A stretch of 64,000 bases of DNA from Staphylotrichum longicolle (GCA_019096155.1 JAHCVI010000002.1:806001-870000), one strand, 5' to 3'; numbered from the stretch's first letter, positions 21,432-32,858 are shown. The notes: generated from the letters alone by a model not told the origin. Made by a program: numbers and translations.

Positions 21432-23170
21432 TCAGCCCAGTCTCAGAATCCAGCCATCCCCGAGCCGTTGGTTCCCCTCACTCAGCCCGCCAAACACGAC
21501 AATCCCGTTCTCCTCAAGCTCCCCCATGTCGCCGTGGCAGCCCACCCCCTCGCGCCCGGCCCCTCGGCCGAGGCATCGTCCTCGTCATCAACGGCCCCAT
21601 CTCCACCCTCGTCCAGCTCCCTTCGCCACTCTTCCTCCCCACGACCGAAAACGCCGTGTCCGCCACGCTCGCCAGCGACCCGCCTGCGAGGGCACTTGGA
21701 AAGCCCACACGTCATCCCAGAACCGGCCGGCCCCCTCGTGTCCCGTCGCCGACGCCTCCCGCTCCCCGAACGCCAGCACGAGATACTCCCGCCCGCCGCC
21801 CACCGTCACCGCCTCCAACCCGCCACGCTCCGGTTCCCGGCCACTCTTCCTCCCCGACCAGCCCCGCGTGCTCCGGCCGCGGCGCGGGGTCAACCTCCTT
21901 GTACCCGACGTCCTCCTTGCCGAACAGCACGCTCTTCCACCCGCCGCGCGCGCACAGTACACACTCCTCCCCCCCCCTGCACCCCGCCCGTCACCTGGTC
22001 GTCGAGCCGGTCCACGCCCAGCTCCAGCCAGTCCAGCTGGCCCCCCTGCTGCTGCTCCCCGTCGAACCCGCCGAACCGGTACAGCCGGCTGCGGCTGAGG
22101 GCCAGCGCCGCGCCGCCGCGCGACGGGCCGGGGGCGTCGGGCAGGCGCTGCCACACGCGCGAGCGCACGTCGAACGACCAGACGTCGGACGCCCTGACCG
22201 AATCGGCGAGGCAGCCGCCGTGGATGAGGAAAGAGCCGTACCCGTCGGCGTCGGCGTCGGTCGCGCGCGAGGCGATGGCGCCGACGATGGGGTGCTGCGG
22301 AGTGCCCGTCTCCGGGAGGGTGGTGGCGGCGGGGCCGAGAGCCCAGGAGCGGAAGGCTTCAGCGCGGTTGTTGGGGTGGGGCTTGGGATTCGGATGGGGC
22401 TGCGGGTGGGTGGAGAAGGTGTCGGGCTTGGGGGTCGCGACGGCGGCGTGGTAGCTCCGCGGCGCCGGGTGGGGGATGTCGAGCCCCGCGGCGGCGGGGC
22501 GCGGGTCGAGGAAGGACCACAGGTGCGTGCGCGTGTCGAAGACCCAGACGCGGCCGGCTTCGTCGAGCGGGGCCATGTCGGGACCGCCGCGGCCGCCGAA
22601 GAGGAAAATGCGGTGTCCGATCACCGCGGTGGCGTGGCCGACGCGCGGCGGCGGGACGTCGGAGAGCTCGGGGTGCGGGGCGGGTGCGAGGGCTTTGCCT
22701 TTGTCGCCGAGGCCCGGGCCCGGGGACGGAGTGGTCAGGGAGACCTCGGAGAGGTGCTTGTCGTCGGGGGTTTCGGCTGGAGAGGCTGATTCGTCTGCAT
22801 CCTTGACTTCGGGCGTCGGCTCGCGCTCGACGACGGTAGGAATGGCGGGCTTCTCGGCCTCGGCGGAGGGTTTGGCCGGTTTGGCCTTGATGGCGTAGTA
22901 GTCTGCCTGGGCACCGCTCGAGGGCAGGGTGATGGCGTGCATGTCGTTGTCGACGGGGCGGCGGGGCTCCACCTCGCCGCCGAAAATGTAGAGGGTCCCG
23001 GCGACAATGTCGGCCGAGTGCGAGGACCGCGGAAGAGGGGGGATCTGGATCTTCTCCCAGGTGCCTTTCATGCTGTTGCTGCCATGCCGGCTGCCCAAGG
23101 AAGGCAGGGAGTGTTCGATCGAGTTGAACAGCTCCGTCGTGCGACGCTTGAGGAGGTTGAACGAGTCCAT
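21432..23170 (-). CDS. Kelch-repeat (beta-propeller) protein, 3' half broken by about five frame changes
   Basis: Kelch-type propeller, presumably a protein-interaction scaffold; the role is unknown. The start at 23170 gives MDSFNLLKRRTTELFNSIEH; a shorter start at 23071 (MKGTWEKIQIPPLPRSSHS) also fits. The frame is intact to about 21980 with kelch blades such as ADIVAGTLYIFGGEVEPRRP, ATAVIGHRIFLFGGRGGPDM and RLYRFGGFDGEQQQ. After that the homologous protein continues in five further pieces in changing frames: FGKEDVGYKEVDPAPRPEHA, GLEAVTVGGGREYLVLAFGE plus FWDDVWAFQVPSQ, SVVGRKSGEGSWTRVEMG, ARGWAATATWG, and the end ELEENGIVVFGGLSEGNQRL, stopping at 21432. The first break is at a nine-C run (21969-21977). 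No large deletion is visible, so this is either a young pseudogene or a poorly resolved GC-rich stretch. Confidence 0.8.
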
Positions 23171-23886
23171 GGCGGTCTCTTGAAGCTCAATTGCGTTTGT
23201 GATTGCTGAAGTGGTCGTTGTCACTCAGGGAAACATCCAGTGATGTTCTGAGGTGCAAAGGCCACGGTCTTGCTTATATCTGCCCCGCGTGTTTCTGGGA
23301 GTTTCAATCTTTGTTTTTTTGAGAATCCGACCTTGCCGGATGGAATGAAGCGCGAATATCTCGTCTGGGGATCCCGCAATAGATAACTCGAGACTGTTAT
23401 GCAGGAAAGCAGGCTGAGTCGAGGCAGGGCAGCCCGGGGCATGTTCCGGGGTCTCAGCTGTTGCGTCATGAGTGGGGTAGCTCTCCGAGCTGTGTAACTT
23501 CAGGTAAGTGCTGACAATGGGAGGCTGTGAGGGGCTCGGATCACCCGTTTGCGGAGTGGACAGCTCATTACTGGGTAGCTGCAGTATTTTACAGGCGCTG
23601 CTTGAGCAACCAATGGCTATTTTTCTGCGCAGGTACAGGATGCACCGAGAACTGGCTGGGTTATTGTCGCAGTTGGTTGGATGGGTTTTGTCCCGTTTGG
23701 GCGGAGTATACTGTCCCTTCACCACTGTCGGGTGTAAGTTGCTCGCAACTGGCCGTCGAGTGGTCCGTTCCTAGAATCACAACCCCAATCTGTTTCAAAC
23801 GACTGCTGGGTCCTACTCGCTAATGTAAAAACGAAAACAACCATAACGCCCAAAACACCATGATGATCCATAACAAACCCCTTCCT
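23171..23886. other. Intergenic
   Basis: 0.7 kb between the ceramidase 3' end and the kelch start, both genes on the minus strand. No feature was recognised. Confidence 0.5.
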
Positions 23887-26286
23887 TCACATTAAAGTAA
23901 ACGCCGAACTCACCCCCTCAAACGCCGTCACCTTCCCTCCCAACCCCTTTGCATCCCCATAATACCGAATCCGATACACCCCGGCCTCCGCCCAGTCCTC
24001 CACCTCCCACACAATCTCAACCTCGCTGGTGCCCAAGATCTCGCTCGTCCTCCGCCAGTGGTACACCACGCCCCAGTCCCCGTCGTCCCTCACCCTGCTC
24101 CACGCCAGCGTCTTCTCCCCGAACCGCTCCACCGCGGCAAACGTGGCCCCCAGCCTCAGGTTGTTCCGCGGGTTCGCCCCGACAAACACGGCCCTGACCG
24201 CTTGGCCGCGGCGGTACACCTTGCCCATCTCCACGTCGGCGAGCACGTCCCCGAACGACTTGAACAACGGCGGGGCGTCGAACACGACGCCCGGGACGAA
24301 CGAGAGCGACCGGTTCGCGTTGTCGGGCGGGAACAGGCCGACCTGGTCGTGCGAGGGCGGTGCGGGGGCGTCGGCGGCGAGGTAGGGCAGGAACGAGAGC
24401 GTCACGTTGATGTACGCCGCGAGGGTGTGCGGGCCGTAGAGGGTGGAGGCGCCCTCGTAGCGCTGGATGGCGTATTCCTCCTCGGTGGTGATGTAGTGCG
24501 TGTAGCTGTTGGCCGGGCCGCCGAGGACGACGACGGGAGCTGCGGGAGCCGAAGGGTCGGCCTCGAAGAGGGCTGCCGAGGCGTCGGCGACGGCCGACTT
24601 CCACCGCCGGCCGGCCATGGTGCTGGCTTCGCCGGGGCTGACGATGATGACGAGCTGGCCGACCCGGAAGGCCTGCACGTCGACGATGTTGGGGGTCCAG
24701 TCGTAGGGGGTGTGGATCTCTCCGACATCGAGGAGGATCGGTTTGGGGCTGTGGCAAGCCCGTTGCTCGGGAGTTGCGTCCTTGAGGAGGCGCGAGACGA
24801 CCTTCCAAACTGGGGATGTGGTGTTTTCGTTGCCCGAGTGTTGGGTGAAGTCGAAGGCGCCCGGCCCGTCCGACGTCCCAGCCGCGAACGAATAGCCGAG
24901 CGCTGCTGGGCATGTGTGCGCCTCGGTGCCGTTGGGTAGAACAAAGGAGAAACCAGACATGTTGTGGAACGTGTGGAACGATTTGACGGGCCCCCCTCGG
25001 ATGGGTTCAGGGTTCAGCTGGAGCTGGTCGTAAAGCGCCCGCGCAGGCTCAAACTGCCGCTCTCCGACTTCGAAGCATGAGCTCGCCCCGTTGTCTTGCA
25101 CCCTGAAGAAGGGACCTCTGGCGTGACAGGCTTGAGACTTGCCGTCACTGCATGTGCTGTTCTCGAAGCTGCACATCTGCCCGGAGCCGTCCTCGCACCA
25201 GGCCCCAAGGACATTAGGGCTGGTATCGCCGACATTGGCCTGCGAGAAGCCGGCCACAAAGTTTTCGGCGGCTGTAGGGTCGTTCCGCACACTCTTTTCA
25301 AACAGATAAGCGGCAACGCCCTTGTTGTCGCCAGCAATCAGAGTATTGTTGCCGAGCAGGGAAGTCCCGTGGGTAGGGAACCACGTCAGAACACCAATGT
25401 TCTTATTGTCCGAGGCGCGCTGGAATTTGACAAGGGTCAAGTCCTTCTCCACGGAGCCGTCATCCCCAACGCTCGCGTTATACTTGGCGCGCTCCTGCTC
25501 GGGGTTGGCAAGGTAGGCAAACAAGCTGCGGTTGATGTTGGCACCGTGGACCTTGGTGGTGCCAACACTCAGGTAGCCGGGCTGGAGGGTTTCGTGGGCT
25601 CTGCGAATAGAGAGAATGGCACCATCAACAATGGCACGGTATCCTTGGTGGTCAAACCCCTTGCTCGTGATTTGGGGAAGCAAGTAGTTGAGCCACCCGG
25701 CGGGTCCGGCGTGCGAGTGTGTTCCCGTCACGGCAACGTTGTGGTGGCTGTAGACGGCGTACGAGGACCCGAGCGCCTTCAAGCCGTTGATAATGCCGTA
25801 CCGAACGGCTGTGTCGCCCGACTGGGTGTCCAGCACCAGATAAACAAATCGCTCCTCGGGCTTATCCACGTTCCCCACGATAAACGCCCGCGAATAAAGC
25901 CGCTGTCGAAGCCCGGTGCCAAGCTGCTTGGGGTCTGCGTAGCCCATCAGGTTAATCTCGACCACTGGTCCAGTGATGTCGGCTTTGCCAACGCCGATGA
26001 GATAGCGGTCACCCGGCGCGGGGCTACCTGGTTCGTCTGATGTGTGTAGCCAAGGAGCTGACCATCGCAGCGAGGCACCCGGCAGGAACACCCTTAGAAT
26101 GAAAGGGGCGAGGATGATCAAAGCGAGGAGCGAAAGACAGTATGCGACGAGTTGGCGGAACGATATTACCCCATCGGTGCGCCCTGTACAGTCTTGTCGG
26201 CGGCATTGCTCGGGATCCTCGCATGTGTGCGCAACTGGACGCCAACCTTCGGCCCGCCGGGTTTCATCGTCTTTGTGTGTTTCCAT
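23887..26286 (-). CDS. Neutral/alkaline ceramidase
   Basis: Zinc amidase that hydrolyses ceramide to sphingoid base and fatty acid. Single exon, 799 residues from the ATG at 26286 (METHKDDETRRAEGWRP). The frame is open further upstream, but only non-ATG codons occur there. A hydrophobic segment at about residues 45-68 (LVAYCLSLLALIILAPFILR) after a short hydrophilic N-terminus suggests a type II signal anchor with the enzyme facing the lumen or outside. The catalytic domain starts YLIGVGKADITGPVVEINLM. Zinc-ligand-type histidines are in GTHSHAGPAG (about 190, 192) and FPTHGTS (about 306). The nucleophile serine is in NVGDTSPNVLGAWC (about S356). The C-terminal domain with EVEIVWEVEDWAEAG is complete. 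It is divergent from SPF27, and no defect was seen. Confidence 0.95.
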   Translation of the reverse strand: METHKDDETRRAEGWRPVAHTCEDPEQCRRQDCTGRTDGVISFRQLVAYCLSLLALIILAPFILRVFLPGASLRWSAPWLHTSDEPGSPAPGDRYLIGVGKADITGPVVEINLMGYADPKQLGTGLRQRLYSRAFIVGNVDKPEERFVYLVLDTQSGDTAVRYGIINGLKALGSSYAVYSHHNVAVTGTHSHAGPAGWLNYLLPQITSKGFDHQGYRAIVDGAILSIRRAHETLQPGYLSVGTTKVHGANINRSLFAYLANPEQERAKYNASVGDDGSVEKDLTLVKFQRASDNKNIGVLTWFPTHGTSLLGNNTLIAGDNKGVAAYLFEKSVRNDPTAAENFVAGFSQANVGDTSPNVLGAWCEDGSGQMCSFENSTCSDGKSQACHARGPFFRVQDNGASSCFEVGERQFEPARALYDQLQLNPEPIRGGPVKSFHTFHNMSGFSFVLPNGTEAHTCPAALGYSFAAGTSDGPGAFDFTQHSGNENTTSPVWKVVSRLLKDATPEQRACHSPKPILLDVGEIHTPYDWTPNIVDVQAFRVGQLVIIVSPGEASTMAGRRWKSAVADASAALFEADPSAPAAPVVVLGGPANSYTHYITTEEEYAIQRYEGASTLYGPHTLAAYINVTLSFLPYLAADAPAPPSHDQVGLFPPDNANRSLSFVPGVVFDAPPLFKSFGDVLADVEMGKVYRRGQAVRAVFVGANPRNNLRLGATFAAVERFGEKTLAWSRVRDDGDWGVVYHWRRTSEILGTSEVEIVWEVEDWAEAGVYRIRYYGDAKGLGGKVTAFEGVSSAFTLM

Positions 26287-26965
26287 CGTGCGGACTGGGC
26301 GCCCTGATGAGATGGACAGTTTCCGGGAGAGAAGGTTCGATGAAGAGGGCGACACTACTGTCTTGGCTCTGGCATGTTGAGTGCACTGCCTCAAGCACCA
26401 CCAGACTTAACAGGTGCAGGTGAGCACTTGAAGCTTCACAGGTGAAACGGGTTGCAGCCTGCCGACGCGGCAGGTATCTTGGCAACCGTCATTGGGCCTG
26501 GAAAATGTCCGATTCGACAGCTGACCTGGGGTGACCCGCTGCCAAGCATTGCAACAGAGCTTCTGAGAGATGTCACCAGGGATCGATTTTGTGGTCATCC
26601 GACGAGGTCGAGGTGGTATTGCACTGCTCTTAAAAGCTAAATGATCGCTCAAGCAGGGTGTCCCATTCATTTGGCGGTCGATGCCCATTTTTTATCCGAG
26701 ACACGAGGGAGACGGCTTCGCTTTGTGATAGATTGACACCAGGGGTGATTAACTCTATCACGGTGGAGCCCAGATTTTCCATCGTGTTGCAGCGCTTCTG
26801 CTTTGGCGGTTTCGCTGCAAGTCCCAGCAGCATTCACTCAACCTCGAACAATTGGCAACAGCGCCCACGCTCACTATATCAAAGTGCACCTCCAAGTCCT
26901 CCCAAATACTGCAACATTCTAAAGGGCATTCAAGACCAGCTCGGGGGCAGGCAGAACCAACCACC
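26287..26965. other. Divergent promoter region between ceramidase and SPF27
   Basis: 680 bp between the two starts. No gene was seen. Confidence 0.5.
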
Positions 26966-27773
26966 ATGCCCTCCATCACCACAGTCCACGAGTCGCTTCC
27001 TTGTAAGCCTGCCCCCCTCCCCATCCCCATACCCCCAACCGCCTTCCTCTTCTCTAACCGCGCCCGCAACAACAGACATCGACCCGGACCCCACCCCGAC
27101 CGACCGCGCCGCTGCCGAAGCCCTCATCGCCGCCGAGCGCGCCCTCGTCCCCGACGACCCGCACCACGCCCTCCTGCCCCCTCCCCCCTCAGAGACAACC
27201 CACCCCTTCCTCACCCCGCTCCTCGCCGCCGAGCTCGACCGCCTCGCCGCCTCCCCCGACCCGTCCAAATCCAAACTCGCCGGCGCCCTCGACCTCTCGC
27301 GCTACGAAGCCCCGGACCCGCCCGCCAACCCCACCCCGGAAACCCTCCAATCGACCCTCGCCCGCGCCTACACCGCGCAGTCCTACATCGCCTCGCGCCG
27401 CGCGCACCTCGCACTGCTCGACAGCTACGGCAAGAACGCCTGGCTCGTGGGCAACTACCAGCTCGAGGGGGAGCTCCGGGCGCTGGAGCGGGAGCTGGCC
27501 GAGGCGCGGCGCGAGATCGACCTCGTGACGCTGCGGAGGAAGGAGGCGCAGGGCCAGGCCGGGCCGGAGATGCGCTCGCTGGAGGACGCGTGGCGGAGCG
27601 GGGTGGGGAGGGTGCTGGAGGCGGAGGCGGCGGCGGAGGGGTTGAGGAGGGAAGGGGAGGGGTGGAGGAGACGGGGGTTGAGGAGGGGTTGTAAGGGGGG
27701 TTTGGTTCTGTGGAAAGAACGGAGGGGGGGTAGGTGGGAAAGGGGTGGGAAATACCTAGACATGGATGAGTGA
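26966..27773 (+). CDS. Pre-mRNA-splicing factor SPF27/BCAS2 (Cwf7) family
   Basis: Component of the NineTeen (Prp19) complex needed for spliceosome activation. Exons: 26966-27002 and 27076-27773, giving 244 residues. The join makes MPSITTVHESLPYIDPDPTP, matching the family start with its LPYID motif. The middle is Pro/Ala-rich; the C-terminal coiled coil has LALLDSYGKNAWLVGNYQLE, then LERELAEARREIDLVTLRRK and the GPEMRSLEDAWRSGV segment, which align in order with human BCAS2 as I recall it. The last 30 or so residues (RRRGLRRGCKGG...) are unusually basic for this family, and another frame would end at 27694 with VEETGVEEGL; a frame change near 27650 is possible but unproven. It is convergent with the PKA subunit gene. 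Confidence 0.85.
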
Positions 27774-28060
27774 AATGACGGTGGCAGGCCGGCGAGGGTG
27801 GGATGATGGATTGGAGAAATGATAACTATACACCTCGGACAAGCTTGATCATATCACGGTCAAGGCAGCAAAGATATGCAGAAACAAAACTTGGGAATTC
27901 CTAAAAACGCCGCCCCCCTATCCTATCTGCCACGACTCTGTCACCTCCTATCTTGCCCCCTCCTATCTTGCCCCCTTTCTGTACTCTGTAAATGTTACCT
28001 ATGGCCCTTTGTCCAAATCTTCTTCTTTTTCTTTTCTCTTTCTCCCCGTCCGACCACCGT

Positions 28061-29302
28061 TTAGGAAACCTGCAGCGGGTCCATCTCCTCCACGCCAGTC
28101 TTGACGCCCACGTACTTGGTCCTCCTCATGATGCCCTCGACGGGCCCCAGCAGCCGCTGGAAGGCCGACTTGCCGAGCCGGGCGACCTTGACCTCGGTCG
28201 TGCTCACCACGCTGGCCGCCCGGGGCGCGTCGTTGAGCAGGGCGAGCTCGCCAAAGAAGTCGCCCTTCTTGTAGTGCAGCACCGGCGTGTCATTGCCGCT
28301 CTTAGTCGCAACAGCCTCGCCGGACTCGAGCAGGTAGAACGAGTGGCCCGGGTCGCCCTCGCGGATGATGGTGTGGCCCGCGGGGAACTTTTGGCTCTCG
28401 AGCGCGTCGGCGATCTTGGACCGCTCGTACGGCGTCAGGCTCGACAGCAGCGGCACCTCCTCGAGGAAGCCCTCGTACATGCGGCGCCGGGCAAACGTCG
28501 ACTCCATCAGGATCCGCCGGAACGTCACGCGGTCCAGGGCCCATAGCGTGCACTGCGGCTCGGCCGAGATGACCGTCGCCGCCCGCGGCGCGTTGTACAT
28601 GAGAGCCAGCTCGCCAAACGACCCGCCGGCCTCGATGGTGCCCACGTTCTGCCCCATCCCGTCTGGCCCGGGCTGCAGTGAGCCTTTGGGGTTCACGTAT
28701 ACGCCGAAGGAACCCTTCTCGACCACGTAGAAAAAGTCGCCGGCGTCACCCTGCGTGATGACCTGTGGCCCGAGTTAGTGATCGAATCCCCAGTGTGGCG
28801 TCCCGTAGGGCTAATTGCTGCTTACCTTGATCCCCTTGGTGGGAATCGGCTTTTCTACCAAAGCACCGAGAACCTGGGCACTCTGTTCCTCGTCGAGGTG
28901 GCTGAATAAGAAGTTGCCGCTGATGGCTTGTTTCAGTCGCTCCAACTGCTCCGGCGTCTTGGGATGTACGGGCGGCGTCCAGTTGTCGTTGTTGTCCGCA
29001 ACCGGCTTCAGGGATTCTGCCGAGACCGAGGTACGGCGCGCAAAGTTGTATTGCGCTGGGTAGCCTTCTGGGTTCGGCGGGCTCCGCATGCCAGAGGGAC
29101 GAGAGTCGGTCGAGCTGTCGCCTCCAAAGGGGGCCCTAAAGCCGCCAGCTGCTGATTGGCCAAAGTTTGGTGTCGTGGGGGAGGTGATGGTGTCGTTCTC
29201 GTCCTCCTCAGCCACCCTTTGCATAGCGCCGGTATCGAGCCTCGTGGTCCCGAAGGGATTCGAGTTCGCCCCGAAAGGGCTGGAGAAGTTCGAGCCGGAC
29301 AT
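28061..29302 (-). CDS. pkaR: cAMP-dependent protein kinase regulatory subunit
   Basis: Binds and inhibits the PKA catalytic subunit until cAMP is bound. Exons (minus): 28826-29302 and 28061-28762, giving 392 residues, close to other filamentous-fungal R subunits (the Neurospora gene is mcb). The start at 29302 gives MSGSNFSSPFGANSNPFG. The inhibitory site is ARRTSVSAES (RRTS at about 89-92), a phosphorylatable, RII-type sequence. Two cyclic-nucleotide-binding domains follow. Phosphate-binding cassettes are GGSFGELALMYNAPRAATV in the first and GDFFGELALLNDAPRAASV in the second, both with the cAMP-contacting Glu and Arg. The long upstream region (2.2 kb to the divergent CDC50 gene) may carry regulatory sequence. 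No defect was seen. Confidence 0.96.
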
Positions 29303-31550
29303 GTTCGGTGGGGATTCCGGGGGGGTTGCCGTGTCTGGCGGTTCTGAGTCGTGATGGTTTGGCGATATTAGAACGGGTAGAACGGGCAACGCTTGGGCAG
29401 GCGAGTCTGCGGCAGTTCAGAGGTGTTTGCGTTTTGGTAGCGGTGCTGTCCGTACCACAGATCGGCGGCCGGGTCACGAGACGTTCTTTGATTTCTGGGA
29501 CCTGTCAGACGGAGCTCTTACGCAGTTCAACACACAAACTGTGCAGTCCAGAGGAAGTGTCGTTGCCAGGGCTTGGAAAACAAAGAGACGGACAGCTGCG
29601 TGGCCTGCGCAATCCGCAATCCGGAAACCTGCACTGTAGCGGGAAGTTGCTTGTGCAGTGATGGTCCACGTGGTTGCTGACGGCGGTCAAACCCGATTTA
29701 TGTCGATGGGCCAGCTTTCTCGTAAATCGAAGGTTGGGCCCGTTGTTGCACCCAAGCTCTCGCCGGAAAAGCAACAAGGGGCAGAAAATCGACACGGGGC
29801 AGGCAGCACAGAGAGCTATCAAGAGGGACACGGGTGCTTACTCTATTCTGTCGTCTGATGGCTTCGCGGTAGGCAAAGACCAGGCAGGCAGGTGTCTGGG
29901 TCTCCGAGCTTCAGGTGCGGCTCAAAATTGGTGTTTTCGAAGACGGTGCTCTCGCGACGAGAGTGGATGTCCCCTCGAAAACCAGTAATGACAGATTGGG
30001 CGTGACAAAGAGGATCAGAGCACGGAAATGGAGCCGAGAGGGTTGATTCGCAGGGGAATGCGGTGTGGACGATGAAAAAGGCGCCGGACCAAGAAGAGAC
30101 CGGCACAACAACGAGATGAATTTGCGAGATTAGGCCGACAAGCAAGCGCACGCCTTGTCGGGAGCCGCGCAGAGATCGGCGACGGGGAGCGATGGCAGGA
30201 AATGGGGAGCCTGCGGCGATCCAGGCGGGGTGGTGGGCTAGGGAAGGGCCAAAATATCCGGGGGTAACACGCGAGACGCCTGTGTACGGATGAGATAGCT
30301 TGGGTCCTTGCGAGAAGGCGAGGGCGCGGGGAGATGAGGTGGGAGCATGAAGCTTAAGGGAGGTTCCAGTTGATGAGTGGGGTGTTTCCCGCCCTACAGT
30401 AAGGTAATCTGTCTGGCGCACGTTCCCGAAGTGCATCATCGCTGGGAAAACCTGCAGTCGATCCAAAGCATCCTCCTTCTCGTAATGCCACCGGGCAAAA
30501 CAACCTGGGAAGCAATTCACCGCGTTTCCTAAGACGGAGGCCGGTGCATTTTGGGATTGAGAAAACACAGTCTTGCATGATGCTGCCTGTTCTCGGTTTT
30601 TCCTCCTATCCCAATGGACCCAGGCAATCTCAGCAGAAGCGAGACCCGGCGCGAGGAGGGCGGCCATGGCAATCTCCATGTGAGGTATCCCGTACTCCGT
30701 ACACTGTGGGCGAGCTGCCAGCTTCCCCTCCTTCCCCCCTCCGCGACCAGGTCCTTGCCCGCGCTTTCTCCACAAACCGTCGCTCGGCATGACCGCTCAT
30801 TTGCGTCGAATGTTTCTAGAAGACGCACGGACTCGGGAGTGGCCCGACCCCTCTAACTCTATCCGGCCTCGTGTGATGCACACCACCAAATCCAGATGCG
30901 AACCCATGGTGGGGCTCTCATGAGTGGTTCCTTCCAGCGGTCGCTGACGTGCGAGCCCAACTTGACCACGCCTCGAGCCGGCCTTCGCTGGCGCCTTCTC
31001 TCGCAGATCTGCCGCACCGCGCCGGCAGGTGGCAACAACACAACCTGGAACTTGGCGCTGTGTTGCGCTGCATGTCTGGGAATGGCGGCGGTCCGTTGGC
31101 TGTGGTTGACACCACACAAACAAATCCGCAAAATGGCTGCTCTATTCAATCGCAGGTGAATGGCGACATCATCCTGTTCGAGCCCGAACCTGTCTCAGCC
31201 TGTTCCTCGTGAGTGGAGCGACTCTGATGAGCATTCCCCCAGTCATCCATTTCTCTTGCCACCACGCCGATCTCTTCCTGCTTTCGCATTGCTCGTTCGC
31301 GAGCTTACTGCTGTGTGAGACGTAGATGTTCACGTGCAAAACCCCGTGACTCGTGTCCTCCTCCGTCATCTAAAATTGGCGTCGCCCCGTCACAGCCTCT
31401 TTGCCAAGAAACTGCACGGGCCACCTTACATGCCGCTGAGACCGAAGGCTCCGTGTCTTCGAAACGCTCCTTTTCTTACACCTCCCCTTTGAACTCTCCC
31501 CGGGACCCTGGGAACCGACCACGACCACCGACGATTACAGCCAGTCCACC
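29303..31550. other. Divergent intergenic region between pkaR and CDC50
   Basis: 2.25 kb without a supportable gene. It probably contains the long pkaR leader and both promoters. Open frames on either strand show no family resemblance. Confidence 0.55.
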
Positions 31551-32858
31551 ATGGCGCCCCGCCGTCGTCGTGGCGCCGGCAATGAGGCCGGCGACGATAC
31601 CCATTCAGAGACGGATAATGCGCCCAAAACCGCCGCCGAACACTGCATTCCGTCAGCAGCGCATGCGCGCCTGGCAATGCGTCCTGACCCCCAAGCTCAT
31701 CGTCACCATCTTCTCTCCCTCGCCGCCATCTACCTCGGCTTTGGCGCCTATCTGACATACCTTGCGCATACTGTACGGGCGGCCCCCTGCTTTGTTCAGC
31801 GCTCGTCGTATGCAGACCAGATGCTAACCGCCGCTTCGCGCCTCCAGGTCAGAGACATCCGGATCGATTATACCAACTGCCAACAAGATGCACCCGAGGA
31901 CAAGTTCGGCCCCCTGCCTGTCGAGCACATTACAGCTCACTTCTCGAAATCGGACACTACGTTCGATCCCTTCGTCGCCGAGTGGCAGCGAGAGGTGAAG
32001 GAGGTGCAAGAACCAGGCTTCAAGGACAACCGCACCTACTGCCGAGTCAAGTTCAACATTCCCGAGGAACTGAAACCCACCGTCAGCTTCTTCTACAACC
32101 TGGAGAACTTTTACCAAAACCATCGCCGTTATGTCAACTCGTTCAATGCCAAGCAGCTGCTCGGTGACGCTGTCGACGGGCGCACCATCAACGATTCCAC
32201 CTGCGACCCAATCGCCCACGACCCCCTCGGGACCGGCAAGATCGTTTACCCCTGCGGTCTTGTCGCCAACTCGCTCTTCAACGACACCTTTTCAACGCCT
32301 CTCCTCCTGTCGGTGCCGGCCTCGAGCGCCTCGAGTGAGAGGTACAACATGTCCACCAAGGGCATTGCGTGGGGCGGCATGAAGGACCTCTATGGCAAGA
32401 CCAAGTACAGCAACGACCAGATTGTGCCGCCGCCTAACTGGTATAGACGGTACCAGAAGGGCTATACGGCTGAGAATCCGCCGCCGGACCTGAAGGAGGA
32501 CGAGGCCTTCCAGAACTGGATGATGCTGGCCGCGGCGCCCAACTTCTTCAAGCTCTACCAGAAGAATGAGGTTGACAGCATGAAGCCGGGCCAGTACCAG
32601 ATCGACATCGAGGACAACTTCAACACGACCGTGTACAACGGCCGCAAGGCCTTCGTCATCACGACCATCTCCACCATGGGTTCCCGCAACATCTGGCCGG
32701 GCATCATCTTCCTGATTGTGGGCGGCATCTGCCTGGTCCTGGACGTCTACTTCATTCTCTCCTTCTTCTTGTGGAAGCCCCGCAAGCTGGGTGACCCGTC
32801 GTACCTGTCGTGGAATCAACCCTCTGCGCCGCAGGGAGGACATGCGGCAGCATCATGA
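31551..32858 (+). CDS. CDC50/LEM3-family P4-ATPase (lipid flippase) subunit, two compensating apparent frameshifts
   Basis: Beta subunit that lets P4-ATPases such as Drs2/Dnf leave the ER and flip phospholipids. The start is MAPRRRRGAGNEAGDDTHSE. An in-frame 75-bp intron (31773-31847) joins LAHT to VRDIRIDYTNC. Family features are an N-terminal membrane segment (LAAIYLGFGAYLTYLAHT), a large lumenal domain with paired cysteines and glycosylation sequons, YYNLENFYQNHRRYV-type sequence (FFYNLENFYQNHRRYVNSF), IAWGGMKDLYGKTKYS, and a C-terminal segment WPGIIFLIVGGICLVLDVYF. Between about 31626 and 31720 the family sequence (NTAFRQQRMRAWQCVLTPKL) is one frame off. The first shift falls at an AAAA run (31626-31629), the second near 31711-31720, and together they restore the frame. 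The straight reading has no stop, so a naive annotation would carry a wrong 30-residue patch. Confidence 0.93.
   Translation: MAPRRRRGAGNEAGDDTHSETDNAPKTAAEHCIPSAAHARLAMRPDPQAHRHHLLSLAAIYLGFGAYLTYLAHTVRAAPCFVQRSSYADQMLTAASRLQVRDIRIDYTNCQQDAPEDKFGPLPVEHITAHFSKSDTTFDPFVAEWQREVKEVQEPGFKDNRTYCRVKFNIPEELKPTVSFFYNLENFYQNHRRYVNSFNAKQLLGDAVDGRTINDSTCDPIAHDPLGTGKIVYPCGLVANSLFNDTFSTPLLLSVPASSASSERYNMSTKGIAWGGMKDLYGKTKYSNDQIVPPPNWYRRYQKGYTAENPPPDLKEDEAFQNWMMLAAAPNFFKLYQKNEVDSMKPGQYQIDIEDNFNTTVYNGRKAFVITTISTMGSRNIWPGIIFLIVGGICLVLDVYFILSFFLWKPRKLGDPSYLSWNQPSAPQGGHAAAS

Noticed and set aside
25096..26040. 314-codon frame antisense to ceramidase
   Set aside because: The ceramidase frame has all catalytic motifs; this is its shadow.
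26287..26394. Longer N-terminus of ceramidase from upstream non-ATG codon
   Set aside because: No ATG occurs in that extension; the ATG at 26286 is the first in frame.
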